Of a stretch of 64,000 nt of DNA, positions 1 through 11,533 are shown piece by piece. Within the stretch, counting starts at the first letter, position 1. Each line of letters begins with the position of its first letter. A program made the translations under genes and the position numbers. The notes beneath the pieces were generated by a model. The model ran no database searches and was not told the DNA's origin. It worked only from the letters and a program-made list of their open reading frames with translations. The DNA is taken from assembly GCA_002786065.1 (NCBI GenBank), contig NHNY01000015.1, forward strand, positions 248,001 to 312,000. The letters run 5' to 3'. The DNA is from Microcyclospora pomicola. Taxonomy: Eukaryota; Ascomycota; Dothideomycetes; Capnodiales.

Positions 1-1155
1 GAAGATCTGGCTGAGGTCTCGGGCTGCTTGAAGTATTACGCCGGATACGCAGACAAGATTCACGGGCAGGTCATCGACACAACTGCAGCCAAGCTGGCAT
101 ATACGATTCGAGAGCCCATTGGTGTGTGCGGTCAGATCATTCCTTGGAACTACCCGCTAGCAATGGCAGCTTGGAAACTCGGTCCCGCGCTTGCAGCTGG
201 TAACACTGTGGTCATCAAAGCTGCTGAGCAGACGCCATTGTCTATTCTGGTATTTGGCAATCTGATCAAGGAAGCTGGCTTCCCACCAGGTGTGGTCAAC
301 ATCCTGAACGGCCACGGTCGGATTGCTGGTGCAGCCATCGCTCAACATCCGGGCATCGACAAGATTGCGTTCACAGGTTCTACCGCGACAGGTCGTGAGA
401 TTATGAAACAGGCCGCAGTGAACCTCAAGAATATCACACTCGAAACCGGCGGCAAATCGCCTCTCCTTGTGTTTGACGATGCAGACCTCGACCAAGCCGT
501 GAAATGGTCCCATCTCGGCATCATGTCGAACATGGGCCAGATCTGCACCGCCACATCCCGTATCCTCGTCCAAGAAGGCATCTACGACCAATTCATTGAA
601 GCCTTCAAGAAACAAGTGACGTCGACCTCGAAGATCGGTGATCCGTTCTCCGATGAAACCTTCCAAGGCCCGCAAGTGACCAAAGCACAATACGAGCGCG
701 TTCTGTCCTACATCGAGACCGGCAAGAGCGAAGGCGCCACCCTCGCGCTCGGCGGCGAGGCCTACAAGAACGTCGGGGCCGGCAAAGGCTTCTTCGTGTC
801 GCCGACCGTGTTCACCAACGTCAACAGCTCGATGCGCGTCTTCCGCGAGGAGGTCTTCGGTCCCTTTGTCGTTATTGTGAGCTTCAAGACGGAGGAGGAA
901 GCCGTCGAGAAAGCCAACGACACGACTTACGGGCTGGGATCCGCCGTCTTCACCAAGGACATCGTCAAGGCGCATCGGATCGCGCGCAACATCGAGGCGG
1001 GCATGGTGTGGATCAACTCCAGCCAGGACTCGGACTTCCGGATTCCCTTTGGCGGCGTCAAGCAGAGCGGAATCGGGCGCGAGCTCGGCGAAGCTGGTCT
1101 TGATGCATACACGAATAAGAAGGCCGTGCATGTGAACCTAGGCACTTGGCTATAG
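1..1155 (+). CDS. Aldehyde dehydrogenase, 5' end outside window
   Basis: NAD(P)+-dependent oxidation of an aldehyde to a carboxylic acid; the fragment belongs to the ALDH superfamily (ALDH1/2-like). The frame is open from base 1, so the N-terminus lies upstream; 384 residues are visible of the usual ~495. Visible motifs are the cofactor-site region IPWNYPLAM, the FTGSTATGR loop, the general-base motif LETGGKSP (Glu at fragment residue 148), the nucleophile motif GQICTATSR (Cys at residue 182) and a C-terminal PFGGVKQSGIGRE. All catalytic residues are present, so the enzyme looks active. No intron is seen. It converges on the acetoacetyl-CoA synthetase gene with a 127-bp gap. Substrate cannot be told from sequence. 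Confidence 0.95.
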   Translation, partial: EDLAEVSGCLKYYAGYADKIHGQVIDTTAAKLAYTIREPIGVCGQIIPWNYPLAMAAWKLGPALAAGNTVVIKAAEQTPLSILVFGNLIKEAGFPPGVVNILNGHGRIAGAAIAQHPGIDKIAFTGSTATGREIMKQAAVNLKNITLETGGKSPLLVFDDADLDQAVKWSHLGIMSNMGQICTATSRILVQEGIYDQFIEAFKKQVTSTSKIGDPFSDETFQGPQVTKAQYERVLSYIETGKSEGATLALGGEAYKNVGAGKGFFVSPTVFTNVNSSMRVFREEVFGPFVVIVSFKTEEEAVEKANDTTYGLGSAVFTKDIVKAHRIARNIEAGMVWINSSQDSDFRIPFGGVKQSGIGRELGEAGLDAYTNKKAVHVNLGTWL

Positions 1156-1282
1156 AGAGTCCAATGTGTGGTAAATCTAAGATATATAGTCGATGATGAT
1201 CTAGCGTCTTCTGATGTGTATGATTTGCGTTTTCTACCCTTCGTCTGTCCTACAATCCAACTACCAGACCACCTTCGCCCAA

Positions 1283-3452
1283 CTACAATTTCGCTTCCCT
1301 CGGCTCGCTCTCCACATCTCGAAACCGCCGGAACCACATCACGCTCTCAGGATTACTGATCGTCGCGCTCGGCACCACGTCCTTGCCGCTAATGACCTTC
1401 TTGACCGGCGTCTCGACCTTCTTCCCATTGATCGTGACGGGGATCTCAGGCACCTGCAGCACGAACCGCGGCACATGGCGCGCGCTCAGCCCGTCGCGCA
1501 CCGCCTGCTTGACCGTTGCCCGCAGCGCTGGGGTCAGCGTGTGCGGGGCGGTCATGACGAGGAACAGGAACACCTGCTCGTCGGCGTCGTGCGGCCGTCG
1601 GCGTCCGACGCACAGCGAGTTGCTGATGTAGCGGTTCAGCGGCGCGGCTTCCACGATGGCGTAGATCTCGCCGGAGCCGAAGCGGATGCCGGACGGGTCT
1701 GGAGTGGAATGTGTCAGTCTTAAAGGGGAATGTCGTTGCGGCAGATGTTGTGAGGGAGCTGGGGAAAGGGGAAAGGGGAGGTGCTTACTCAGGACCCCGT
1801 CACTCCGGCCACTCATTATATATCCGCCTGTACGTGGATTACGCGCCAGCCAGTCATGCTGTGCCCAGACGTCGATGTGCGTGAAACGCGAGAAGTAGCT
1901 GTCGCGGTAGATGTGGCCGCCGTCGTCGCCCCAGAAGAAACACGGCATGGAGGGGAAGGGCCGGCGCAGGATCATCTCCCCTGCTTCGCTGGTGCCCATG
2001 ATGCTTTTGCCGGAGTCGGGGTCGACGATGTCGACATCCATGCCTAGCGCGAAGACCTGCATTTCGCCGGCTCGGACGGGGCTGCAGGGGTCGCCGGCGA
2101 TCAAAGAGGTGGCGGTGTCAGTTCCGCCGGCGGTGTTGCAGAGATGTGCTGAGGGTGGAAAGGAGGAGTAGAACCATCGATACTGGTCAGGAGAAAGGGT
2201 CGCGCCGGTCGTGTAAACTAGTCTGATCGATGAGAGGTCGAAGGAGGTCTTCGGCACGATCTTGGCCATCTCGAGCTCGAGTAGGTAGCGCGGTGAAGTG
2301 CCGAAGTAGGTGGCCTTGAAGTGAGCCGCCATGTTGAGAAGATGTCTGACGTTGGGATACATGGGAGAGCCGTTGTAGAGGATGGTTTTGGCACCGCACG
2401 CGAAATAGCCGCACATGATGTAGAACTAGGTAGATCATGCTTAGTATACGTCAATGAGGAGATGGTGACATGTGAGAACTTACGACCACCCAGGACGTGC
2501 TGCTGTATTGCAGGATGACATCTTGCGGTGTGGTGGAGTTGTGAATAGCACTGATCTTCTTCAACTGCAAAATGATGCCATGTCGATGGACGATACATTT
2601 CGGTGCCCCCGTTGTTCCGGAGGAGTAGCAGATCATCAGCGGATCATTGAACGATACTTTGGCGAACTCCAACTCATCCTCCAGATCTGCCCTTTGCAAA
2701 AATGCATCGATCGTCTTGTAAGATTTCTGCTCCGACGCAATCGGCACCACATACACCTGCAGCTGCTTGTCCAGCCGCTCCACAATTCTGTTCAGCTTCT
2801 CCTCCGTCGACACAGTCTTGCCCTTATAGACCGTATCGCTGTCCACAAACAAGATCTTCGGCGTAACCTGCTCCAGCCGGGACACACACCCTTCCAGTCC
2901 GAGTTCTGGACTGACACAAGTGAAGATCGCCCCGATGGTCGCGCTTGCGTGGAACAGCACCATGGCCCAGATCGACGTCGCCACCAGTGCCGCCACGCGA
3001 TCACCTTTCTGGATCCCCGAACGTCGCAACGCAGACGCCGTCAGCCGCACCTTTTCGCGGAATTGATGCCAGGTCAACTCCTCCCCTTCATGTAGCTCCA
3101 TGCCTTCTCTCAAGCCCACGAGAGCAATCGCGCTAGAACCGGGATTGGCGAACATAGCGTTTTCCGCGTAATTCATATTCAACCCCTCGAAGAACCGCGG
3201 GTTCGCAGAGATTGGCACCGTATCATCGTAAGCTCTCGTGACGCTCCTTGGTAGGGGCGGTCGTAAGTCCAGGTAGCTATAGAGGTCCATCCAGAAATTC
3301 TGCGGATCCTGACAGCTCCATTGGTGAAGATCCGTGGTGTTTCTGAGTTTCGTGCCAAAGCGAGAGTTGACATGCTGACGATACTTGTCCATCGGCGTCC
3401 GGCCGGCCAGGGGAGGAGTCCATAGTTCTTCTGGGATTATCTGGTCGGTCAT
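1283..3452 (-). CDS. Acetoacetyl-CoA synthetase (acetoacetate-CoA ligase)
   Basis: Activates acetoacetate to acetoacetyl-CoA with ATP in the cytosol, feeding ketone-body carbon to sterol and lipid synthesis. Member of the ANL adenylating family. I read three exons: 3452-2484, 2425-1789 and 1698-1283, giving 673 residues, the usual AACS length. Introns are 2426-2483 (donor gtaagt, branch tactaag) and 1699-1788. Splicing joins TSWVV to FYIMCGYF and SDGVL to NPSGIRFGSGEIY, both AACS-typical. The AMP-binding loop YSSGTTGAPK starts at residue 275 and the acetyl-CoA-synthetase-like N-terminal cap (FWMDLYSYL) is present. The ATG at 3452 gives the family-like start MTDQIIPEELW; the frame stays open further upstream but is not family-like there. 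Confidence 0.93.
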
Positions 3453-3990
3453 TGTTCGAATCACCGTTGACGCATGAGGTACGATGAATATCTGGTGTCT
3501 ATCAATCCGTACAGAAAGACCGCAGTCAACGACCGCAAGAAAAGAGAATGATATGTAAGTAGAAATGATACTCACGGTCAATCTATCTCACTGAACGTAA
3601 GAATACGTTGGAAAGACATGCCCGGACTCGTACCACTTTAGCGTTGATCGAACATATATGTACCTCGGATTGCGAACATGTCGTTGCACACACGATGTGA
3701 TTTTCCGCATTCAGCGCCGGATTAATTTCCCTCGGATATTCTTGCTTGGAAGACAACGACGAACTTCTACTATCTGATCACTCGACACAGACATCACTCC
3801 AATTATGAGGCTTCGCTAGGGACATTCTATGCGGCAGCTTCAAAAACAAATCGTTTTAACTAGATGGAGGACGAGCAATGACTTTTATTGGCAATTCCAG
3901 GCATCAGTAGCCTGGCATTAATTGATCGCCGCATCAAGACGTCATGCGACTATTGACCACTTCGAAGCACCGCCATCGTGGCATCGACGC
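3453..3990. other. Intergenic, AACS promoter side and GH1 3' side
   Basis: No gene is supported here. It holds the leader and promoter of the AACS gene and the 3' flank of the GH1 gene, both on the minus strand. A gtgagt just upstream of the AACS ATG on the minus strand could begin a 5'-UTR intron, but I cannot fix its acceptor. Confidence 0.5.
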
Positions 3991-5945
3991 CTACTGCTCG
4001 ACAAACTGGTGGAAGAAATCCACATAGTCGAAGAGACTCCTCTTGTAGCTCCGGGTAAACTTCCCGTCGGTGCGATTGACGAGCTGCAAGCCATACTGCT
4101 GCTGATAACTCGTGAACTCGTCATTATCCAACACACTCCAAGCGAGCGCCCCGATGACGTTCACGCCGTCCTCGTAGATGGCCTTGAGCGCCTCGCGGAG
4201 GAACTCTTGGTAGTAAAGGGTACGCTCCAAGTCGTACCGCTGTGCGACGGGAGTTTTGGCGAACTCCATGAAGGGGTTGAACCCGAACTCGGAGATCAGG
4301 ATGCCTTTGGGTTGTAGGGTATTCCAGATGTACCCAAGGTGCTGGCGCACGTATTGTGGCGCGATGTAGGCGTAAGCGTAGCTGGCTTGCCCGTTCAGCC
4401 AGCCGTCTTGCTGGACATTGGTTTCCACCACGCAGCTTGGCCACAGGGAATTTGTGGGATCGGCAGCGCACGCATCAATACCTCCCGGAGGCGAAGTCGC
4501 GAAGCCAGCGGTGTATGGGTCAACGGAGAAGAAATCTGCAGTGCCGTTGATAAACGCCAGCTCTGTGTCGGTCAAGGCGGTAAGATTGAGGAGTGTAGTG
4601 TTCAGGACCTCGGCAGGGTAATTTTCGCCCAAAAAGATAGGTCTTCCTAGAATCCCAATGAAGAAATCCTGCCCCCGAAGAGCAGCCACTGTGTCCTCGG
4701 GATTGGTGCTATTCAGCGGTACTGCCAGATTGTTCGCAAACTTGACTGTGATTTGTCCGGTACCTTTGAGTTCTTCTTTATACCAATGATACACATTTGC
4801 ATGGCCCATGAGAATGTGCGGGATCGCAATGTAGTCGGAACCGAAGTTGATGTTGGGCTCGTTCAGCGTGACCCAGTAAGGGATGCGATCAGCGTAGCGA
4901 GACATGACTTGCTTGGCATAGTACAGGAAAGCGTCCGGGAAGCGCGGATCAGCGTAGGTCAGGTTGAGTGGCTGGTCGAAATGGCTTAGTGTAGCTATTG
5001 GCATCACACCATATTCGAGACAAGTATTGATCAGGTCATCGTAATGGTCGAGCGCGGCGGTGTTGATCGGGCTCCCCACCTCTCCAAAAGGCACGACTCG
5101 TGTCCAGGAGATGGAGAAGCTGTAATATGGTATACCCACTGCAGCAAGGCGAGCTATGTCTTGCTTGTACAAGTAGTAGTTCATGTCCGTGACTTCCGCA
5201 TTGGCGTAATCTTCGGTGTTTGGCAATGATCCAAGCGTGTCAAGAACGCTTGGTCCACGGCCATCACCAGTGAGACCTCCTTCGATCTGGAATGCACTAC
5301 CAGCAACACCCCAGATGAAGCCCTGTGGAAGCTTATAACAATCGACACAGGAGTCAGCTGACTCAGGACATGCCGTGTATAGCGGGGGAGGGAAAACCAG
5401 CTCGCTGCTCGCCACAGGAGTTGGCGAGACTGTCGTGGTGAACGGCACGGAAGTATTGTAGCTGATGGACGCCCAGAGCCTTGCATAAGCACCCTGACCA
5501 TACTCACCATCTTGCAAGGTAGTCAGACTGCGATCAAGAGAATACGTTGTGTATGTCAGACTTGTGGGAAGCAGCGTCGATGCCTGAGCAAATGGTGTGG
5601 CATAAGTTGTCGTTTGTGTCAACGGTGAAGGCAATGGGGTTGCATATCGTGTTGATGTAAGTGCTGTGTAGGAGAAGCTGCTATATGTGGTGGTCCGAAT
5701 AGCGGAGCATGTTGCAAAAGACTGTTTGATCTCTTGTTCAGCTCGTATCATCCATCGCTGACCCGCGCACGCTCACTCACCGTCATGCTTGGAGCCTCAG
5801 CCGTTGAAACCATACAGGTTTCAGCTGAGGGATTGCCATCCCAAGATCGACTACCGCCAGCTGGTCCATGATTCTGCCATGCCGGACTCCACGCCGACGC
5901 TGTCGAGAGGAAGAGTGTCGACTGGAACAAGATCAACAAAAACAT
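3991..5945 (-). CDS. Secreted glycoside hydrolase family 1 protein (beta-glucosidase-like)
   Basis: Two exons (5945-5781, 5721-3991) joined across a 59-bp phase-0 intron (gtgagt...acag) give 631 residues. The N-terminus is a signal peptide (MFLLILFQSTLFLSTASA), followed by a Ser/Thr/Tyr-rich stretch of about 130 residues and then a GH1 (beta/alpha)8 barrel beginning near LPQGFIWGVAGSAFQIEGG. The acid/base motif TLNEPN is intact (Glu343). The nucleophile position reads ISEFGFN (Glu533) instead of the classic I/T-ENG, so the Asn after the nucleophile is Phe. The role would be hydrolysis of beta-glucosides outside the cell. The changed nucleophile motif makes substrate, or activity itself, uncertain. 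The gene lies upstream of AACS on the same strand and divergent from NMT. Confidence 0.88.
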
Positions 5946-6700
5946 CGTGATATCTGCATGCAGTGGTGAACGGAATCTGCTACACCACTGCCGCCATACA
6001 TGATGGACCAGGCCATTTATACCCTGCTCTGGATATTTACGTTCGAGCTTCCCCTCATCGCATCATGCACATGGGCGGGTTGAGGGGCCAAGTCCATAAT
6101 GTTATACGATCAGAACTGCCGTTGCGGAGATCTGCCAATAAGGCCGCCATTGATGCCCTTCCTGATGACCTAAATGCAGCTACATAGGCATACATGTAGG
6201 CTGTTGGCAATGATCTACCTTCTAACAAGTGCCGAGTCTGGGTTGGGGCTTGTCATCAAGCGGAGAAGGGTCGGTGCCTCCTTACACGGGACCGAGCATC
6301 GCATTGTCCGAGTCATCAGGCGGGGCTTCATGTATCTCTGCCGGTATATAGGTCTGAGGCATGAGTGCTATACCAAGTCGTGCTTCCCATTGTCAAGTAC
6401 ATGTCCTCGATGGTCATGTTCCAGGGTGCAAGAATCGAATCAACCTGCAGGTGAGGTGCAGGGGTAGAGGTCGCGGACGGGATCTTGAGTGAGTTGAGGG
6501 GTCGAACTAAATGGACGAAAGAAATGAACGTTACAGTGCACCGTAGAATTGGAGGGCTGGACACCCCACTATTATTGTTTGCTGCTTGGACGTACGACGT
6601 TACAGCGTGTAAATAGTGTGTTCCTTCGAGCTGGAAGCGTGCGTGAGAAGTAGATTTCCTCAATTTCCAATCACAACTACCAGTCACTCATGTACCAATT
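5946..6700. promoter_or_regulatory. Divergent promoter region, GH1 / NMT
   Basis: A 755-bp gap between two genes transcribed away from each other. I see no further coding region or repeat. It must hold both promoters. Confidence 0.5.
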
Positions 6701-8439
6701 ATGCCGGACGACAAGACCTCGTCAGACGTAAAATTGGCTAGCGATGTCGCGGACAAGTCATTAGAAAGTGCTACAGCAACGTCGAAAATGGCGGATGAAG
6801 CTGTCAGTGGAGCAGCACACGAAGAAGAGGAGGAGGACGATGCGGACGAAGACATAGAGGAAGTCGGCGAGAACGGTACTGCAGGGTCATCGACAGCTAC
6901 CAAAAAGAAGAAGAAGAAGCCTAAGAAGAAAAAGAAGGCGGCCGGCACACAAGAAGACTCCCCAGAGCAAGACATCGCAGGCACCTCAGCTCAGAACCCG
7001 GTCTCGGTCACAGATGTGGAATCGCTGCTGAAGCAACTCAACCTAGCCCAACCATCGAAGAAGGAAGGAAAGGCACCCGAAGACTACAAGTTCTGGAATA
7101 CACAGCCCGTACCCAAGTTCAAGGAACCCAATCTTCTACAAACCACCAGCGGATCAAAATTACCCGAAGGCTCCATTCTACCTGACGAAGTGTGCAAGGC
7201 CAGCGCTAAAGATGTTCCCGAGAACTTGGTGGACGGGTTTGAGTGGTGTCTGGTCGATCTGGATGAGAAAGCCGAGCTACAAGAGCTATATGATCTTCTC
7301 TACAACCACTACGTCGAAGACCACGATGGCTCATTTCGCTTCAACTACAGCCCGGCATTTCTGACCTGGGCGTTGAAGGTCCCTGGTTGGAAAGCCGAAT
7401 GGCATATCGGTGTTCGCACCAGATCAACTCAGGAGGGCAAGAAAGGCAAGCTGGTAGCATTCATCGCGGGCGTGCCTGTCAAGCTCAAGGTCCGACGGAA
7501 CGTTATCAACGCGGTCGAGATCAACTTCCTCACCATTCACCGGAAGTTACGTAGCAAACGACTTGCTCCGGTACTGATCAAGGAGGTCACTCGGCGATGC
7601 TACCGTAACGGAATCTACCAGGCCCTCTACACCGCGGGAACCCTGCTCCCCACCCCGGTCAGCACGTGTCGGTACTTCCACCGCTCGCTCGACTGGGAAC
7701 ACCTCTTCAAGACCGGTTTCAGCCATATACCCCATGGCTCGACCGAGCTCCGACAAAAGTACAAATACCGACTGGACTCGCAGACCGCGACTAAGGGTCT
7801 CCGTCCGATGAAGCCAGCGGATGTGCCAGCCGTGGCGAAACTCCTCGCGAAATACAACGAGCGCTATGATCTCCGCCAGGACTTCAGCGAAGAGGATATC
7901 GAACACCTCCTCTGCTCTCCAGCATCCAAGGACGTAGTGTGGACCAATGTGGTTGAGCAAGACGGCAAGATCACCGACATGATCTCCTACTATCTGCTTG
8001 AAGTAAGCCAAAACCTGAATTCCCTGTAAATTGACCTCCTCTCAAACCCCTTACTAACGTAACCCTTCAGTCCACCGTCCTCAAATCCGGCCGCAACGAG
8101 ACCATCCGCGCCGCCTACCTCTTCTACTACGCCACGGAATCCGCCTTCCACAACCCGCCCCTCAAGCCCGTCATGCAGAACGCGCTCCTCCAACCGCGCC
8201 TCCAGCAGCTCGTCCACGACGCCCTGATCCTCGCCAAAAAGGACGACTTTCACGTCTTCAACGCCCTCACCCTCATGGACAACCCGCTGTTCCTCAAGGA
8301 GCAGAAGTTCGAGCCGGGTGATGGCAAGTTGTACTATTATCTGTTCAACTGGCGCACGGCGCTGTTGCCCGGTGGGATTGATGAGGGGCTCGCGATTGAT
8401 GATACGAAGATGGGTGGGGTGGGAGTCGTGATGCTGTGA
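6701..8439 (+). CDS. NMT1: Glycylpeptide N-tetradecanoyltransferase (N-myristoyltransferase)
   Basis: Transfers myristate from myristoyl-CoA to the N-terminal Gly of client proteins at the ribosome. Two exons (6701-8002, 8071-8439) around a 68-bp intron (gtaagc...cttcag, branch actaac) give 556 residues. Residues 1-110 are an acidic then Lys-rich tail (a run of K and KKP around residue 70), as in NMTs that dock on ribosomes. The double-GNAT NMT fold follows: EDYKFWNTQPVPKF, then FRFNYSPAFLTWAL, INFLTIHRKLRSKRLAPVLI and STCRYFHRSLD. The protein ends VVML; NMT uses its C-terminal carboxylate as catalytic base, so this exact ending supports the splice and the stop. Essential and normally single copy in fungi. 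Confidence 0.97.
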
Positions 8440-8768
8440 GCGCGGCAGAGACTGGAGCGACGCATGGCGGAAGACTTGGGTGGGCGGGCTTTTCACGAGA
8501 GTATAGGTGTTGCAAAGATCTAGCAGCTTCATACGATAGGGGGCCATGTGTATCACGTCATGAAGACGACCGAAAATAGACAGACACAAAATGGACATGA
8601 AAAATGCTCATGTTTCCAGATATCTCATCTATGAGTATCTCTTGTTTCTATAGATTCATAAAATCGTGAGCAAGCATGTTTAATACCTGCCGTTTTGCAC
8701 TCGAGATGTCATGTAGTCGCATGAGTCCCGCACGTGTACCATTTATGTACTTGCATAGATTGGTGTGC
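8440..8768. other. Convergent 3' gap, NMT / protease
   Basis: A 329-bp gap between converging 3' ends. I see nothing beyond presumed 3' UTRs. Confidence 0.5.
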
Positions 8769-10213
8769 TTACACCGACTTGGCAAAGCTCACCGTCGGCC
8801 CATCGTAGCTGAAGATGGAATACCAGTTCTTGATGAAGACGTCACCCTGTAATTATCAACGTCAGCACCCGTTTCATCACAGCATTCACGGGGATCAATG
8901 TCGGAAGATTACTCACCACCACATACAAGTTCTCACTGGGGTCGATGTCGAACGCCGCAATACCGGCCAGACAGTACTCGGCCTCATCCAGGATGGAAGC
9001 GAGGGTGTTGTTGCCGACAATGTCCGCGAAGTCACCGGTCAGTGAGCCGAAGTTGAGATCCTCGGAGTTGATGGCAAAGGGGGTGTCGGCGAACTGGAGC
9101 TCGACTTCTGCGGTGGAGGCGCAGGGGTAGAGGTAGAGGATCGGCTCGACCTCGCCGTTGATGAGTTCGAGGGGCAGTGGGATGGAGCCGGGGATGCGCG
9201 CGAAGATGGAGGTGGCGGCGACGAGGGGCGCGAGGATCAGCGTGGTGCCGGTGTCGATGGCGGCCTGACCTGCGGTGGCGAGCGTGTCGACTGCCGTTGC
9301 GGCCCCGTTGACGAGGACTTGGTCGAGGGCCACCTGCCAGTAGGTCGCAGAGGAGACCGGGACATCAGTCACGGCGCCGGTGTACTTGCTCGTGTCGCGG
9401 CCACCAAGCGTCATCTCGCTGTTGGCGCCCGTGTTGTCGGCGGCGCGACCGAGATAGAAACTGAATTCCGGAGTGCTGACTTGGCCCTGGTCGATGAGGG
9501 TCTTGAAGTAAGGGGGTTGTCCGCTGTTGGCGATGCTCTGGAAAGCCATGCCCATCAGGGAGTTGGAGTCGGAGTTGGAGAAACCCGCAGCTTGGGTAAG
9601 AGAGATGACATTTTGACCGGTGGCTTTCTTTCCTGCGACGGTCACATCGTCGAAGTAGTTCTCGCCCTCCACTTGGCCAGAGCCATAGGTGATCGACGTG
9701 GTGTTCCCCTCGTCTTTGCCTCCCTGGTCGTAGTGCGTGTCACCGACGCAACCCTGAGTAGTGTCACACGACGGACCGGGGACAAATGTATCGGAAGATC
9801 CAGTGTCGAAGTCGAACGTAAAAGTCTGTGGGTTACCGTCACCGGCACCTACGATGCCTGGGCCATAGTAGAGCTCATCCTCGCCATCTTCACTTTGGTC
9901 GACAAGATCGACACTGCTAGCACTATTGAACCTCTTGTTAGTACAGTCCAGGTCATGGTTCGGTCAGTGTGGATGCTTACGTCTGCCTCTTTGAGGGCTG
10001 GTTGAGTGCCGCATATGACTTTATCGACTTGCTAGAGTACTTCTGGACGGTGTGATTAAGCTGGCTGAAGAATAGCGATGCATCCAGACTACCATCAGAT
10101 CTAGTGACGGCATGTCTTCGTGGGAGTGGGACTTTGATAGAGTCATCGCTAGCCAAAGGCGCTCCCCATGCCAAGGTAGACAGGGCTACAAGAGCTGCGA
10201 AGGTCTGCTGCAT
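8769..10213 (-). CDS. Secreted pepsin-like aspartic protease (family A1)
   Basis: Endopeptidase of the pepsin family, probably secreted. I read three exons (10213-9981, 9922-8917, 8846-8769), 438 residues. The N-terminus MQQTFAALVALSTLAWGAPLA is a signal peptide; a basic propeptide follows. The two catalytic Asp motifs are FDTGSSD (Asp117) and AIDTGTT (Asp301). The 70-bp second intron joins ENLYVV to GDVFIKNWYSIFSYD, the standard A1 C-terminal motif. The first intron's acceptor is ambiguous: four AGs between 9911 and 9932 keep frame; I chose 9923 (aatag), so a few residues near position 78 may differ. Not a GPI-type: the protein stops just after SFAKSV with no hydrophobic tail. Confidence 0.92.
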
Positions 10214-11533
10214 GTTGACTGAAAGGTAACTGCAATAGTATGAGATGAGAGAGAGTAGGTCGCAACATCTCTGCAGCGGGCATGCTTTTACATTTATGTA
10301 TCCTCATCACCGCTCTAAACTGCAGTTGATCGACCACACCAGCAGAAACCCCAAGCCGCCAGAGAACAATGTCTCCGACAACAGGATGACCGAAAGGGAG
10401 TGACAGAATGCAGATCGCAGACGGGTCGAGTGCACTCGCGCTCGATAGTCTGAGTGGACAGTAGCGATACCATGCGAGGCGACGGTGAGATCCCCGGGAA
10501 TGAATGGACTGGTCGTATCTGATCTACATTGTGCATCTCAGTGGCTGACGCAGGTTATCGTTCATTGGCCATATCCGCCTTCTCCGCATATTCTACGTTC
10601 CTTGTCGAGTGGCCAAGGGTCTGATAGGTACAATGGCTTCATAATACACATTGCCGAGAACCGAGCGCCTGGTCTTTGGGAGCGAAGCAGAGACTGGCAG
10701 GATCATCGAATTTGCTCTTTCGAACATGGTCGACAGGAGTTTATGGTTGAGCAATGAGTTGTGGTCACACCACAGCCGTGTATGCCGTAATCGCAACGAC
10801 GTCAAATTGTGCTTGGTCCTGAACTTTGCTTGGATGTAGATCGTCTGGTGTTTCTCCGGGGCCTTCGCGCTTGCATCATGTGGCTTGATCCTCCAAAGGC
10901 CATATCGCGTGCTCTCCAATGGTATTTGGTGTGTGTGAGACATTGCGCTGTATATCAGTAGTACAGGTCCACCAGTGCATCAATCAACCACTGTAGAAGA
11001 CAACCTCGGCAAAAAGCTCGAGGAGTAGATACGTCAGATCATGTATCGCGCCAGTGGAGTTGTATGGTGGCGACTGAGGCGGGTAGTATCATTGTCGCCA
11101 AGCAGCAGACGATGTTACCTAAATCTAGGTAATAAAATGGGAGCCACGCGCGGCACAATGCCCCTTCTAGGAGGTCGCATAACGTAAATATCCATCTCAA
11201 TCAAATGCTGTTAGAGCGACGCATGGGCAGCATTTTCAAAAGGAAGAGGCTACTTACAATGAGTAGAATAGCTCTACAGCGGTAACTTTCCGCGCGGTGA
11301 CAGCTGGACTACATGTAGAATATTCGATTGGCGCAATAGACCATGTGTCGTGCACGTATGGGTGACGAAAGATCGTTCTATATTGCTTTGTCTTCTATAC
11401 TGGAGGCTACTATCTGCTGGGAACATGAGAGAGGGGAGCTAAAGTGACCATACTGCACTGGAATTTATGTACTGGCTCTCTCATACCTACTCAATGTCAA
11501 CTATCAACGTCTGGACCATCCCTCATGCCATCG
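10214..11533. other. Long intergenic stretch with a short inverted repeat
   Basis: A 1.3-kb region holding the protease promoter and the 3' flank of the PMK-APRT gene. Small open frames here have no recognisable domain. The only structure I see is the inverted repeat TTACCTA-aatc-TAGGTAA at 11115-11132. Confidence 0.5.
11115..11132. repeat. Short perfect inverted repeat (TTACCTA / TAGGTAA)
   Basis: Seven-base arms with a 4-base spacer in non-coding DNA. It resembles other ACCT/AGGT palindromes at 15951, 33747 and 33942. Function is unknown. Confidence 0.7.

Noticed and set aside
157-1131. A 324-codon minus-strand open frame opposite the aldehyde dehydrogenase
   Set aside because: The plus strand is clearly ALDH with catalytic motifs; the antisense translation shows no family.
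10593-10943. A 116-codon minus-strand frame in the protease upstream region
   Set aside because: No domain, no supporting exon structure and compositionally random.
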